Below are positions 27,889 through 37,388 of a stretch of 64,000 bases of DNA, piece by piece. The position numbers were made by a program, and so were the translations under genes. The notes under the pieces are model-generated. The model was not told the origin of the DNA. It did not search any database and saw only the letters and a program-made list of their open reading frames with translations. How positions within the stretch are numbered: the stretch's first letter is position 1; the number at the start of each line of letters is the position of its first letter. The DNA lies in NCBI RefSeq assembly GCF_017104715.1, contig NZ_JAAGPI010000002.1:558001-622000 (forward strand), written 5' to 3'. The DNA comes from Burkholderia sp. Ac-20365. Lineage in GTDB: Bacteria > Pseudomonadota > Gammaproteobacteria > Burkholderiales > Burkholderiaceae.

Positions 27889-28518
27889 ATGCCGACGCCC
27901 CGCCGCGCCCTGATCGTCATCGATGTCCAGAACGAATACGTGACGGGTGACCTGCCGATCGAATACCCGGACGTGCAGACGTCGCTCGCGAACATCGGCC
28001 GCGCGATCGACGCCGCGCATGCCGCGCAGATTCCTGTTGTCGTCGTGCAGAACTTCACGCCGCCCGGCGCGCCGATCTTCGCGCGCGGCAGCGTCGGCGC
28101 GGAACTGCATGAGGTGGTCGCGTCGCGCAAGCACGATCACCTCATCGAGAAAGCGCTGCCGAGCGCGTTCACCGACACCGGTCTGGCCGACTGGCTCGCC
28201 GCGCGTGAGATCGACACGCTCACCGTGGTCGGCTATATGACGCACAACTGCAACGCGTCGACCGTCGTGCACGCGCTGCACATGGGCCTTGCCGTCGAGT
28301 ATCTGCACGATGCGACGGGCTCCGTGCCGTACGAGAACAGCGCGGGCTTTGCGAGTGCGGAAGAAATTCATCGCGTGTTCTGCGTCGTATTCCAGTCGCG
28401 CTTTGCGGCGGTGGCGAGCACGCAGCAGTGGATTGCTGCCGTGCAGTCGGGCGGTGAACTGGAGCGCGGCGGGATCTATGCGTCGAACCAGACGGCGCGT
28501 GCGAAGGCAGCAGTCTGA
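27889..28518 (+). CDS. Isochorismatase-family cysteine hydrolase
   Basis: A 209-residue alpha/beta hydrolase-like enzyme with the family triad Asp12 (VIDVQNEY), Lys88 (EKALPSAF) and Cys121 (MTHNCNAST). Members are amidases or nicotinamidase/isochorismatase-type hydrolases. The MTHNCNAST loop and length are typical of the broad cysteine-hydrolase group, and a specific substrate cannot be given. GGAG precedes the ATG. Divergent position from a GlxA-type regulator suggests regulation by it. A GC hairpin (28530-28550) follows. Confidence 0.88.
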   Translation: MPTPRRALIVIDVQNEYVTGDLPIEYPDVQTSLANIGRAIDAAHAAQIPVVVVQNFTPPGAPIFARGSVGAELHEVVASRKHDHLIEKALPSAFTDTGLADWLAAREIDTLTVVGYMTHNCNASTVVHALHMGLAVEYLHDATGSVPYENSAGFASAEEIHRVFCVVFQSRFAAVASTQQWIAAVQSGGELERGGIYASNQTARAKAAV

Positions 28519-28529
28519 GTGAAGCGGGA

Positions 28530-28550
28530 AGGGCGCCCGCGCGGCGCCCT
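28530..28550. terminator. GC hairpin between convergent genes
   Basis: AGGGCGCC (28530-28537) and GGCGCCCT (28543-28550) with a 5-nt loop, followed by CAATATT. It lies between the isochorismatase-family gene and the TetR gene, which end towards each other, and may terminate both. Confidence 0.5.
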
Positions 28551-28601
28551 CAATATTAGAAGCTATACGCCGCGCGAATGCGCGGCAGCAGGGAGGTGCC
28601 G

Positions 28602-29237
28602 TCAGGCGCCCATGCAAAGTGCCGGGCTGCGCAGCGCATCGATCATGCTTTCGACCATCTGCCGCGCGTGCCGGCCGAAGTCGAGCACTTCCGGCACGAA
28701 CAGCATGTCCTTCAGCGACCCGCTGATGAACGCATGCACCATCGATGCCGCGACCGGCACGTTCATGTCGGCCGGCAACTGTCCTTTCGAAATCGCGTTG
28801 CGCATGGCGGCCTGAATGTTCGTGAGGCTCTCGCGCATCGTGTTCTGATAGCGCGCCATCACCGGGCCCATGTCTTCGACGAACTCGCACTTGTGAAACA
28901 GGATGTCGAACACCCGGCGGCGGTGCGGGTCGTTTGCCGTGTCGCGCAGGCAGACGGTGCAGATGTCGACGAGACGGCCGAGCGGATCGGCTTCGTTCGG
29001 ATCGACGGAAGCGGCTTTCAGTTCGTCGAGCGGAAGCAGCACGCGGTCGAACATTTCCGTGAAGAGTTCGCCCTTGTTGGCGAAATGCCAGTAGATTGCG
29101 CCGCGCGTGACGCCTGCCGTTTGCGCGATCTCGGCGAGCGAAGTACGCGACACCCCTTTCTCAGAAAAGACCTGTTCTGCTGCATCGAGGATGCGGGTGC
29201 GCGTCTCCTGCGCTTCTTCCTTGGTTCGACGGACCAT
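28602..29237 (-). CDS. TetR-family repressor of the RND efflux operon (AcrR/BpeR type)
   Basis: A 211-residue TetR-family regulator. The N-terminal HTH (about 10-57) reads TRTRILDAAEQVFSEKGVSRTSLAEIAQTAGVTRGAIYWHFANKGELF, very close to the AcrR/MexR2/TtgR/BpeR group. The C-terminal ligand domain has the family pattern RRRVFDILFHKCEFVEDMG. It is divergent from the efflux operon, and a 24-bp palindrome resembling the E. coli AcrR operator lies between the two (29370-29393). The expected role is repression of the pump genes, relieved by drugs or other hydrophobic ligands. Confidence 0.92.
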   Translation of the reverse strand: MVRRTKEEAQETRTRILDAAEQVFSEKGVSRTSLAEIAQTAGVTRGAIYWHFANKGELFTEMFDRVLLPLDELKAASVDPNEADPLGRLVDICTVCLRDTANDPHRRRVFDILFHKCEFVEDMGPVMARYQNTMRESLTNIQAAMRNAISKGQLPADMNVPVAASMVHAFISGSLKDMLFVPEVLDFGRHARQMVESMIDALRSPALCMGA

Positions 29238-29368
29238 TCGTATGACCTGCGGTAAATGCGGGGTTTCCCCTGACGTTTTTAAACGCGCCTGATAAAGATC
29301 ATTTCACGCGCAGGTTATTGCCTGGCAGATCTTCCGGTGGAAACCCTTTTCTCTGGTTGAACGCACTT

Positions 29369-29397
29369 TTACGTGCATTCATGAATGTATATATAAT
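29369..29397 (+). promoter_or_regulatory. AcrR-like operator overlapping the efflux promoter
   Basis: The 24 bases at 29370-29393 match the E. coli AcrR operator, as I remember it, at 19 of 24 positions, with a perfect palindromic core CATTCATGAATG at 29376-29387. TATAAT at 29392-29397 is a consensus -10, and TTACGT at 29369-29374 is a weak -35 with a 17-bp spacer, so the operator covers the promoter. The remaining 260 bases to the efflux gene start form a long leader in which I see no gene. Confidence 0.7.
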
Positions 29398-29661
29398 AGC
29401 ACCCCATCGATCGGATGGCTCATGTTCCGGTGAACGGTTAATATCCGTCACTGTTGTCTTTACAAGCACCTTGCGCTGTCTCAAAAGGTAGGCGGCGCGG
29501 TGCGGCATTTCCCGGTTTGGCGCATTTCGCAATGGGCACCCGCAGGAAAAGCATGCGTGAGCGTCCGGTCAAGGCGTCGTCAAGACGTCGATGTGCGCAG
29601 CCTTCTCCGGAAGAGAGATGTACGCACTTTTTCCTTCTCAGTCTTTGACAGAGGTCGCTCC

Positions 29662-30909
29662 ATGCGCGTCGAACGGGTTCCATTCCGCTTACTCACTGCC
29701 GCGACGGCTGCCGTAATGCTGGCAGCATGCGGACAAAAACAATCAGCACCTCCGCCTCAAACCCCTGAAGTCGGCGTGGTCACGGTCCAGCCGCAAGCGG
29801 TGCCCGTCGTCACCGAACTGCCGGGCCGTACCAGCGCGTTCCTCGTCGCGCAGGTGCGCGCGCGGGTCGACGGCATCGTGCTGCGCCGCGAATTCACGGA
29901 AGGCACGCAGGTCAAGGCCGGCCAGCGTCTTTACAAGATCGATCCGGCACCGTACATCGCCACGCTGAACAACGCGAAGGCATCGCTTGCGAAGGCGCAG
30001 GCGAACCTCGCGTCGACCACCGCGCAAGCCAACCGCTACAAGGTGCTGGTCGCGGCGAATGCCGTCTCGAAGCAGGACTACGACAACGCCGTCGCCTCCG
30101 AAGGGCAGGCTGCCGCTGATGTGGCAGCAGGCAAGGCCGCCGTCGACACCGCGCAGATCAACCTCGGCTACACGGATGTCGTGTCGCCCGTGACGGGTCA
30201 GGTCGGCATCTCGCAGGTGACGCCGGGCGCCTATGTTCAGGCAAGCCAGGCGACGCTGATGTCGACCGTCCAGCAGCTCGATCCCGTCTACGTCGACGTC
30301 ACGCAGTCGAGCCTCGCGGGCCTGAAGCTGCGCCGCGACATCCAGGCCGGCCGCCTGAAGACGAGCGGGCCGGACGCCGCGAAGGTCGAACTGGTGCTCG
30401 AAGACGGCCGCGTCTATTCGGAGAAGGGCAAGCTGCAGTTCACCGACGTCACCGTCGACCAGGCCACGGGCTCCGTGACGATCCGCGCGATCTTCCAGAA
30501 CAAGGATCACGTGCTGCTGCCGGGCATGTTCGTGCGCGCGCGCATCGAGGAAGGCGTCAACGAAAACGCGCTGCTCGTGCCGCAGATCGGTGTCACGCAC
30601 GACCAGAAGGGCCAGCCGACCGCGCTCGTGCTCAGCAAGGACGACAAGGTCGAGCTGCACACGCTGCAGGCCACCGCCACGTACGGCCAGTACTGGGTGG
30701 TCGAAGGCGGCCTGAATGCGGGTGATCGCGTGATCGTGAACGGCGTCGACAAGGTGCGTCCGGGTGCAACGGCCAAGGCCGTGCCGGGCGTGTTGCCGCC
30801 GTCGGCTGCCTCGGGTGTCGCCGCAGCGGGCGCGCAAGGCTCGTCGGCGCCGGCTGGCGCACAGGCAGCCAGCGGCGCGGCCGCGGCCTCCGCGGCATCG
30901 GGCGCGTAA
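29662..30909 (+). CDS. RND efflux periplasmic adaptor (AcrA/MexA/BpeA type)
   Basis: A 415-residue membrane-fusion protein linking inner-membrane pump and outer-membrane channel. The lipoprotein signal ends at LAACGQ (lipidated Cys near residue 23). The lipoyl half-motifs, alpha-helical hairpin (TLNNAKASLAKAQANLASTTAQANRYKVL) and beta-barrel (VYVDVTQSSLAGLKLRRD, LEDGRVYSEKGKLQFTDVTVD) match AcrA-type adaptors. The C-terminus is a long Ala/Ser/Gly tail. I chose the ATG at 29662 with GAGG upstream; the frame is open from 29500. It is the first gene of the three-gene efflux operon. Confidence 0.94.
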   Translation: MRVERVPFRLLTAATAAVMLAACGQKQSAPPPQTPEVGVVTVQPQAVPVVTELPGRTSAFLVAQVRARVDGIVLRREFTEGTQVKAGQRLYKIDPAPYIATLNNAKASLAKAQANLASTTAQANRYKVLVAANAVSKQDYDNAVASEGQAAADVAAGKAAVDTAQINLGYTDVVSPVTGQVGISQVTPGAYVQASQATLMSTVQQLDPVYVDVTQSSLAGLKLRRDIQAGRLKTSGPDAAKVELVLEDGRVYSEKGKLQFTDVTVDQATGSVTIRAIFQNKDHVLLPGMFVRARIEEGVNENALLVPQIGVTHDQKGQPTALVLSKDDKVELHTLQATATYGQYWVVEGGLNAGDRVIVNGVDKVRPGATAKAVPGVLPPSAASGVAAAGAQGSSAPAGAQAASGAAAASAASGA

Positions 30910-30927
30910 TCAAAGGGAGCCTGTTTC

Positions 30928-33900
30928 ATGGCAAAGTTTTTTATCGATCGCCCGATCTTTGCGTGGGTGATCGCCATCATTCTGATGCTGGCGGGTCTGG
31001 CGTCGATCTTCACGCTGCCGGTCGCGCAATATCCGACGATTGCGCCGCCGGCCGTGCAGATCAGCGCGACGTATCCGGGTGCATCGGCGAAGACGGTGGA
31101 AAACACCGTCACGCAGGTGATCGAGCAGCAGATGAGCGGCCTCGACCACTTGCTTTACCTGTCGTCGACTTCGGACGACTCGGGCACGGCAACCATCACG
31201 CTGACGTTCGCGGCGGGCACCAACCCTGACATCGCGCAGGTGCAGGTGCAGAACAAGCTGCAGCTGGCGACGCCGCTGCTGCCGCAGGCGGTGCAGCAGC
31301 TCGGCACGAAAGTGACCAAGTCGAGCAGCAGCTTCCTGCTGGTGATGGCGTTCGTGTCGACCGACGGCAGCATGAACAAGTACGACCTGGCGAACTACGT
31401 CGCGTCGAACGTTCAGGATCCTGTCAGCCGGATCGACGGCGTGGGTACGGTGACGCTGTTCGGAACGCAGTACGCAATGCGGATCTGGCTCGACGCCAAC
31501 AAGCTGACCAACTTCGGTCTCACGCCGGTGGATGTCCAGACCGCGCTGCAGGCGCAGAACGTTCAGGTGGCGGGCGGCTCGCTGGGCGGCACGCCGTCGG
31601 TGCCGGGCCAGCTGCTGCAGGCAACGATCAGCGAAGCCACGCTGCTGACCACGCCCGAGCAGTTCGGCAACATCCTGCTGAAGGTCAACCAGGATGGCTC
31701 GCAGGTGCGCCTCAAGGACGTCTCGCACATCGAGCTGGGCGGCGAAAACTATAACTTCGACACCAAGTACAACGGTCAGCCGACGGCGGGCTTCGGTATC
31801 CAGCTGGCGACGGGCGCAAACGCGCTGGCGACGGCGAAGGCCGTGCGCGACAAGATCGACCAGTTGTCGAAGTACTTCCCGCACGGTCTGGTCGTGAAGT
31901 ACCCGTATGACACGACGCCGTTCGTGCGTCTGTCGATCGAAGAAGTGGTCAAGACGCTGCTCGAAGGTATCGTGCTGGTGTTCCTGGTCATGTACCTGTT
32001 CCTGCAGAACCTGCGCGCCACGCTGATCCCGACGATCGCGGTGCCGGTGGTGCTGCTGGGCACGTTCGCGATCATGAGCGCGGTGGGCTTCTCGATCAAC
32101 GTGCTGTCGATGTTCGGTCTCGTGCTCGCAATCGGCCTGCTGGTGGACGATGCGATCGTGGTGGTGGAGAACGTCGAGCGGGTGATGTCGGAAGAAGGTT
32201 TGTCGCCGAAAGAAGCAACCCGCAAGGCGATGGACCAGATCACGGGCGCGCTGATCGGCGTGGCGCTGGTGTTGTCGGCCGTGTTCGTGCCGGTGGCGTT
32301 CTCGGGCGGTTCGGTCGGCGCGATTTACCGTCAATTCTCGCTGACGATCGTGGCGGCGATGGTGCTGTCCGTGCTCGTGGCGCTGATTCTGACACCCGCA
32401 CTGTGCGCGACGATTCTCAAGCCGATTCCGCAGGGTCATCACGAAGAGAAGAAGGGCTTCTTCGGCTGGTTCAACCGCAATTTCGACAGGAGTCGCGACA
32501 AGTATCACGCGGGCGTGCACCACGTGATCAAGCGCTCGGGCCGCTGGCTCATCATCTATCTGGTGGTGATCGTCGCGGTGGGGATGCTGTTCGTGCGTCT
32601 GCCGAAGTCGTTCCTGCCGGATGAAGACCAGGGCACGATGTTCGTGCTGGTGCAGACGCCGTCGGGCTCGACGCAGGAAACCACGGCGCGCGCGCTCAAG
32701 GACGTGTCGGACTACCTGCTGAACGACGAGAAGTCGATCGTCGAATCGACCTTCACGGTGAACGGCTTCAGCTTCGCGGGCCGTGGCCAGAACGCCGGTC
32801 TCGTGTTCGTGCGGATGAAGGACTACGCGGAACGCCAGCATGCGAACCAGAAGGTGCAGGCGCTGGTGGGCCGGATGTTCATGCACTTCGTCGGCTACAA
32901 GAACGCGACGGTGTTCCCGGTCAATCCGCCGTCCATTCCCGAACTGGGCACGGCGTCGGGCTTCGACTTCGAACTGCAGGATCGCGCAGGTCTCGGTCAC
33001 GAAGCGCTGATGGCGGCGCGTAACCAGCTGCTCGGCATGGCGTCGAAAGACCCGATGCTCGCGCAGGTGCGTCCGAACGGGCTGAACGACACGCCGCAGT
33101 TCAAGGTGTCGATCGATCACGAGAAGGCGGCGTCGCAAGGCGTGAGCCTGTCGGCTATCGACCAGACGTTCTCGATCGCGTGGGCGTCGCAGTACGTGAA
33201 CAACTTCCTCGATACCGATAGCCGGATCAAGAAGGTGTACGTGCAGGCCGATCCGCGTTTCCGTATGACGCCGGAAAACCTGAACGACTGGTACGTGCGC
33301 AACTCGGCGGGCACGATGGTGCCGTTCTCGTCGTTCGCCAGCGGCCAGTGGACCTACGGTTCGCCGAAGCTCGAGCGCTACAACGGTATCTCGGCCGTCG
33401 AAATCCAGGGCCAGGCGTCGGCGGGCAAGTCGACGGGTCAGGCGATGACGGCAATGGAAGCGCTCGCGGCGAAGCTGCCGGCGGGTATCGGCTACGAGTG
33501 GACGGGCTTGTCGTTCCAGGAACGCCAGTCGGGTTCGCAGGCGCCGATCCTGTACGGTATCTCGATCCTGGTCGTGTTCCTGTGTCTGGCCGCGCTGTAT
33601 GAAAGCTGGTCGATCCCGTTCTCGGTGATCATGGTGGTGCCGCTCGGCGTGCTGGGTGCGCTGCTTGCCGCGACGCTGCGCGGGCTGGAGAACGACGTGT
33701 TCTTCCAGGTCGGTCTGCTGACTACAGTGGGTCTGTCTGCGAAGAACGCGATTCTGATCGTCGAGTTTGCGCGTGAGTTGCAGCAGGGCGAAGGCATGGG
33801 GCCGGTGGAAGCCGCGCTCGAGGCTGCGCGCCTGCGGTTGCGTCCGATCCTGATGACGTCGCTCGCGTTCATTCTCGGCGTGCTGCCGCTCGCGATCAGT

Positions 33901-34122
33901 AACGGCGCGGGTTCGGCAAGCCAGCACGCGATCGGTACGGGTGTGATCGGCGGGATGTTGACGGCGACCTTCCTCGCGATTTTCATGATCCCGATGTTCT
34001 TCGTCGTGATTCGCGCGAAGTTCACCGGCGACAAGGAAGATCCGGACGAAGCGATGAAGCACTATAACGAGCACCATCCGCATGACCCGCAGGGCGGCAG
34101 CGGTCCGGGCAACGCCAGCTGA
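30928..34122 (+). CDS. RND multidrug efflux pump, inner-membrane transporter (AcrB/MexB/BpeB type)
   Basis: A 1064-residue HAE1-family proton-driven drug pump. Features are [20 protein letters not shown] at the N-terminus, the proton-relay Asp pair in [17 protein letters not shown], the transmembrane Lys in [14 protein letters not shown], two large periplasmic loops and twelve expected membrane helices. Length is normal. It starts 18 bp after the adaptor gene and is followed 10 bp later by the outer-membrane channel gene. Regulation is expected from the divergent TetR repressor. The opposite strand is also open over almost the whole gene, a composition effect. Confidence 0.97.
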   Translation: MAKFFIDRPIFAWVIAIILMLAGLASIFTLPVAQYPTIAPPAVQISATYPGASAKTVENTVTQVIEQQMSGLDHLLYLSSTSDDSGTATITLTFAAGTNPDIAQVQVQNKLQLATPLLPQAVQQLGTKVTKSSSSFLLVMAFVSTDGSMNKYDLANYVASNVQDPVSRIDGVGTVTLFGTQYAMRIWLDANKLTNFGLTPVDVQTALQAQNVQVAGGSLGGTPSVPGQLLQATISEATLLTTPEQFGNILLKVNQDGSQVRLKDVSHIELGGENYNFDTKYNGQPTAGFGIQLATGANALATAKAVRDKIDQLSKYFPHGLVVKYPYDTTPFVRLSIEEVVKTLLEGIVLVFLVMYLFLQNLRATLIPTIAVPVVLLGTFAIMSAVGFSINVLSMFGLVLAIGLLVDDAIVVVENVERVMSEEGLSPKEATRKAMDQITGALIGVALVLSAVFVPVAFSGGSVGAIYRQFSLTIVAAMVLSVLVALILTPALCATILKPIPQGHHEEKKGFFGWFNRNFDRSRDKYHAGVHHVIKRSGRWLIIYLVVIVAVGMLFVRLPKSFLPDEDQGTMFVLVQTPSGSTQETTARALKDVSDYLLNDEKSIVESTFTVNGFSFAGRGQNAGLVFVRMKDYAERQHANQKVQALVGRMFMHFVGYKNATVFPVNPPSIPELGTASGFDFELQDRAGLGHEALMAARNQLLGMASKDPMLAQVRPNGLNDTPQFKVSIDHEKAASQGVSLSAIDQTFSIAWASQYVNNFLDTDSRIKKVYVQADPRFRMTPENLNDWYVRNSAGTMVPFSSFASGQWTYGSPKLERYNGISAVEIQGQASAGKSTGQAMTAMEALAAKLPAGIGYEWTGLSFQERQSGSQAPILYGISILVVFLCLAALYESWSIPFSVIMVVPLGVLGALLAATLRGLENDVFFQVGLLTTVGLSAKNAILIVEFARELQQGEGMGPVEAALEAARLRLRPILMTSLAFILGVLPLAISNGAGSASQHAIGTGVIGGMLTATFLAIFMIPMFFVVIRAKFTGDKEDPDEAMKHYNEHHPHDPQGGSGPGNAS

Positions 34123-34132
34123 GGACATTGAG

Positions 34133-35635
34133 ATGCTTAAATATTCTTTGATGGCAGTGGCCGTCGCGGTTGTCGCCGCGGGCTGCACGATGGAGCCGAA
34201 GTACCACCAGCCGGCCGCGCCCGTTTCGGGCGCGTTCCCGAGCGACGGCGTCTACGCGACGCAGCCCGTGCCTGGCGCGGGTGCGCGCTCGGCGAGCGGA
34301 CAGGCGGCGGTGGACATCGGCTGGCGCGATTTCTTCGTCGATCAGCGGCTTCAGCAACTGATCGAAATCGCGCTGAAGAACAACCGCGATCTGCGTGTGT
34401 CGGTGCTCAATATCGAGGCTTCGCGCGCGCAGTATCAGATCACCCGCGCGGCGCTGATGCCGACGCTGGAGGCCGCCGCGTCGCAGTCGAAGTCGCGTAC
34501 GCCGAAAGATCTGTCGTTCCTCAATCAGACGATCTCCAACCAGTATTCGGTCGGTCTGAATGCTTCGTGGGAAATCGACTTCTTCGGCCGCATCCGCAGC
34601 CTGAAGGATCAGGCGCTCGCGCAGTATCTGGCGACGGCGCAGGCGCGCAAGGCGGCGGAGATTGCGCTCGTTGCCACGGTGGCGGATCAGTATCTGACGC
34701 TGCTAGCCTATGACGATCTGCTGAAGGTCACGCAGGACACGCTCAAGACTGCGCAAGAGTCGTATCGCATCACCAAGCTGCAGTACGAAACGGGTACGGG
34801 TTCTGAGCTCGATCTGCGTCAGGCTGAGACAGTTGTCGAGCAGGCGAATGCGAATCTGCAGTCGCAAGCGCGTCTGCGGGCACAGGCTGAGAATGCGCTG
34901 GTTCTGCTGGTCGGCGAGCCGTTGCCGTCTGATCTCGCGCCTGGACTTCCGCTGAATGGTCAGGACCTGTTGACCGACATTCCTGCTGGTTTGCCGTCGG
35001 ATCTGCTTACGCGCCGTCCTGACATTATGGAAGCCGAGCAGAACCTGCTGGCGGCCAACGCGAACATCGGCGCGGCGCGCGCGGCGTTTTTCCCGCGCGT
35101 TTCGCTGACGGGCAGTTTCGGCACGTTGAGCCCGACACTTGGCGGGTTGTTCAAGCCGGGTTCGGCGGCGTGGAGTTTTGCGCCGCAGATTACGCTGCCG
35201 ATCTTCGAAGGCGGCGAGAACAAGGCGAATCTCGATCTCGCAACCGTGCAGAAGAACATTCAGGTCGCGCAGTACGAGAAGTCGATCCAGACGGCGTTCC
35301 GCGAAGTGGCGGACGGACTGGCCGCGCGTGGCACGTATGACCAGCAGATCAAGGCACTCGAGCGCAACACGTTTGCCGAGCAGCGCCGGCTCGATCTGTC
35401 GGACCTGCGGTATCGGAACGGTGTCGACAGCTATCTGTCGGTGCTGACCGCGCAGACCGATCTGTACTCGTCGCAGCAGTCGCTGATTACCGCGCGCATG
35501 CAGCGTTTGACGAATCTCGTCGATCTGTATAAGGCGCTGGGCGGTGGGTGGATCGAGCGCGCGGGTGAGCAGCCGCGGCCGGCTGATGCGCCAGCTGATT
35601 ATGGGGTTGCTGCTTCTGCGCCTGCGGCGGGCTGA
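34133..35635 (+). CDS. RND efflux outer-membrane channel lipoprotein (OprM/OprB-type)
   Basis: A 500-residue TolC-like outer-membrane factor of the NodT/OprM lipoprotein group. The lipobox is VVAAGC (Cys near 18). Two repeated helical-barrel halves are visible, each with the family blocks QQLIEIALKNNRDLRVSVLNIEASRAQYQ, SWEIDFFGRIRSLKDQALA, and DLLTRRPDIMEAEQNLLAANANIGAARAAFFPRVSLTGSFG. The end is Pro/Ala-rich. I chose the ATG at 34133, 10 bp after the pump stop. It completes a tripartite drug exporter. Two T-rich terminators and repeat copy B follow. Confidence 0.95.
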   Translation: MLKYSLMAVAVAVVAAGCTMEPKYHQPAAPVSGAFPSDGVYATQPVPGAGARSASGQAAVDIGWRDFFVDQRLQQLIEIALKNNRDLRVSVLNIEASRAQYQITRAALMPTLEAAASQSKSRTPKDLSFLNQTISNQYSVGLNASWEIDFFGRIRSLKDQALAQYLATAQARKAAEIALVATVADQYLTLLAYDDLLKVTQDTLKTAQESYRITKLQYETGTGSELDLRQAETVVEQANANLQSQARLRAQAENALVLLVGEPLPSDLAPGLPLNGQDLLTDIPAGLPSDLLTRRPDIMEAEQNLLAANANIGAARAAFFPRVSLTGSFGTLSPTLGGLFKPGSAAWSFAPQITLPIFEGGENKANLDLATVQKNIQVAQYEKSIQTAFREVADGLAARGTYDQQIKALERNTFAEQRRLDLSDLRYRNGVDSYLSVLTAQTDLYSSQQSLITARMQRLTNLVDLYKALGGGWIERAGEQPRPADAPADYGVAASAPAAG

Positions 35636-35680
35636 AGGTAGCGCTGCCGCGCGGCGCGGTTGTTTTTTTGCTTTTGAGAA

Positions 35681-35710
35681 CGCTACGGTGCGCCGTGGCG
35701 TTTTTTTTTG
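35681..35710 (+). terminator. Rho-independent terminator of the efflux operon
   Basis: CGCTACGG (35681-35688) pairs with CCGTGGCG (35693-35700), with one G-T pair and a TGCG loop, and is followed by nine T (35701-35709). A smaller GC stem followed by TTGTTTTTTT at about 35647-35669 may be a first terminator. Confidence 0.85.
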
Positions 35711-36521
35711 CTTTTTGCTTTGCGGTGGCATCCGCGTTTTGTCTTGCCTGCTTCACGCGTCGCCCCTGTGCGGGGCGGCACCTACTTTTCTTTGCCGCGG
35801 CAAAGAAAAGTAGGCAAAAGAAAGCCGCTGAACACCGCCAGTTCTTGTAATTGCCCACGGGCCCCGACAGCCCCGTCCTGTTCGCGGCATCTCCCTTCTC
35901 GATGCCCGCTGCCAGCGCTTCGAACTGGCTCATCACCCGCTTCACACTCCCGCGTCGTCGCCGACGCGATCAAATCGCTCACGTTCTATCGCGGCAAACT
36001 GTGTGTCGGCTTTCGCGCCGCACACGCATCACTCCGGACTGAAAAGCACGATCGGTGTCGTAGAAACGCTGACGCGTGGAGCACTACGACCTACACACAG
36101 TTTGCCACCTGGGCGGCCGCAACCGATCGCTGACGCTGGCTGTGCCAAGGGTGCTTGAAGTGGGTGAGGCGCATGTTCGGAGCGCTGGCAACGGATATGG
36201 ACTAGCTGTGACGCCGTGTGAAGTGGAGGACCCGTTGGGGGCCCTCAGGCGGAGGTCAAGAACGGGCGGTGTTAGCCCGCTTTCTTTGCTTACTTTCTTT
36301 GCGGCGGCAAAGAAAGTAAGTGCCGCCCCGCACAGGGGCAACGCCTGCGCCGCGTAGGCGCTAACGCGGATGCCAGCAAAAGCAAAAGCAAACCAACCCA
36401 GCGTCGAAAGACAGAGCAGGATAGTGCCGCCCCGCACAGGGGCAACGCTAGCAAACCGATAACAAACCGCGGATGCCAGCGAAAGCCCCCAAAACCAAAC
36501 CAACCCAGCGTCGCAAGACAA
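35709..36521. repeat. Inverted-duplication repeat element, copy B (inverted relative to A and C)
   Basis: About 810 bp filling the space between the convergent efflux operon and fghA. The left half corresponds to the right half of copy A in reverse: GGCATCCGCGTTTTG, the GC hairpin, and a perfect 34-bp palindrome at 35781-35814, with only a few differences from A over about 230 bp. The centre lies between GGCAAACTGTGTGT (35993-36006) and ACACACAGTTTGCC (36093-36106), 86 bp apart as in A. The right half has the 32-bp palindrome at 36289-36320, then a partial third arm with another GC hairpin and GGATGCC (about 36366-36500) that copy C shares, ending with the 18-bp terminal motif at 36504-36521. 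No gene is supported inside. Confidence 0.85.
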
Positions 36522-36530
36522 GCAAAACGG

Positions 36531-37376
36531 CTACCGCATCAACACCTTCGCATGATGCGCAACATGATCCTCGACAAACGTCGAGATGAAGAAGTAGCCA
36601 TGATCGTAGCCATCATGCCGCCGCAACGTAAGCGGTTGTCCCGCTGCCTTGCAGGCAGCTTCAAACACGTCCGGATTCAACTGCTGCGCGAGAAACTGAT
36701 CGGCCATACCCTGATCGACCAGAATGCCTTCAGCGAACTTGCGCGTCGCCTTGCCGACGAGTTCACTCGCGTCATACTGCTTCCACGCTTCGCGATCCGC
36801 GCCGAGATAACCGCTGAACGCCTTCTCGCCCCACGGACAACGCGTCGGCGCGGCAATTGGCGCGAACGCCGACACCGATCGATAGATGTCCGGATTGCGC
36901 AGCGCAAGCATCAACGCACCGTGCCCGCCCATCGAGTGACCAAAGATGCCAAGCCGCGCGCCATCGACAGGCAACTCACTGACAACGGTCTCACGCAGCT
37001 CGTCCCGCACATACGAATACATCCGATAGTGCTTCGACCACGGCTCCTCCGTCGCATCGACGTAAAAACCGGCACCGACACCGAAGTCCCATGCATCCGC
37101 CTCGCCCGGCACGCCCGCGCCGCGCGGACTCGTATCCGGCGAAATCAGCGCGATGCCATGCTGCGCGGCGAAGCGCTGCGCGCCTGACTTGATCGGAAAC
37201 GTCTCTTCGGTACACGTCAGCCCAGCAAGATAAAACAGCGCCGGCACCTTCTTCTGCGCCGCCTCTTTCGGCAGGAAAACCGAAAAGCGCATCGGCAAAC
37301 CGATCACCTTCGACTCGTGCTTATAGATACGCTGCGTGCCGCCGAACGACGCGTGCGATTCAATCATTTCAAGCAT
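36531..37376 (-). CDS. fghA: S-formylglutathione hydrolase
   Basis: A 281-residue alpha/beta-hydrolase (esterase D family) that hydrolyses S-formylglutathione to formate and glutathione, the second step of glutathione-dependent formaldehyde oxidation. Motifs: the start LEMIESHASFGGTQRIYKHES, FYLAGLTCTEETF, DTSPRG, the nucleophile elbow GHSMGGHGAL, APIAAPTRCPWGEKAFSGYLG and the His in DHGYFFI. AAAGGAG before the ATG overlaps the stop of the upstream dehydrogenase gene (12 bp apart), so the two form an operon. Its stop is 9 bp from repeat copy B. Confidence 0.95.
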   Translation of the reverse strand: MLEMIESHASFGGTQRIYKHESKVIGLPMRFSVFLPKEAAQKKVPALFYLAGLTCTEETFPIKSGAQRFAAQHGIALISPDTSPRGAGVPGEADAWDFGVGAGFYVDATEEPWSKHYRMYSYVRDELRETVVSELPVDGARLGIFGHSMGGHGALMLALRNPDIYRSVSAFAPIAAPTRCPWGEKAFSGYLGADREAWKQYDASELVGKATRKFAEGILVDQGMADQFLAQQLNPDVFEAACKAAGQPLTLRRHDGYDHGYFFISTFVEDHVAHHAKVLMR

Positions 37377-37388
37377 CGTGCGACTCCT

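Noticed and set aside
30910..34188. Open reading frame of 1092 codons on the minus strand opposite the efflux pump gene
   Set aside because: Its composition (Arg/His/Gln/Asp-rich) is the mirror of GC-biased codons of the pump gene. It has no family motif, and the plus-strand protein is unmistakable.
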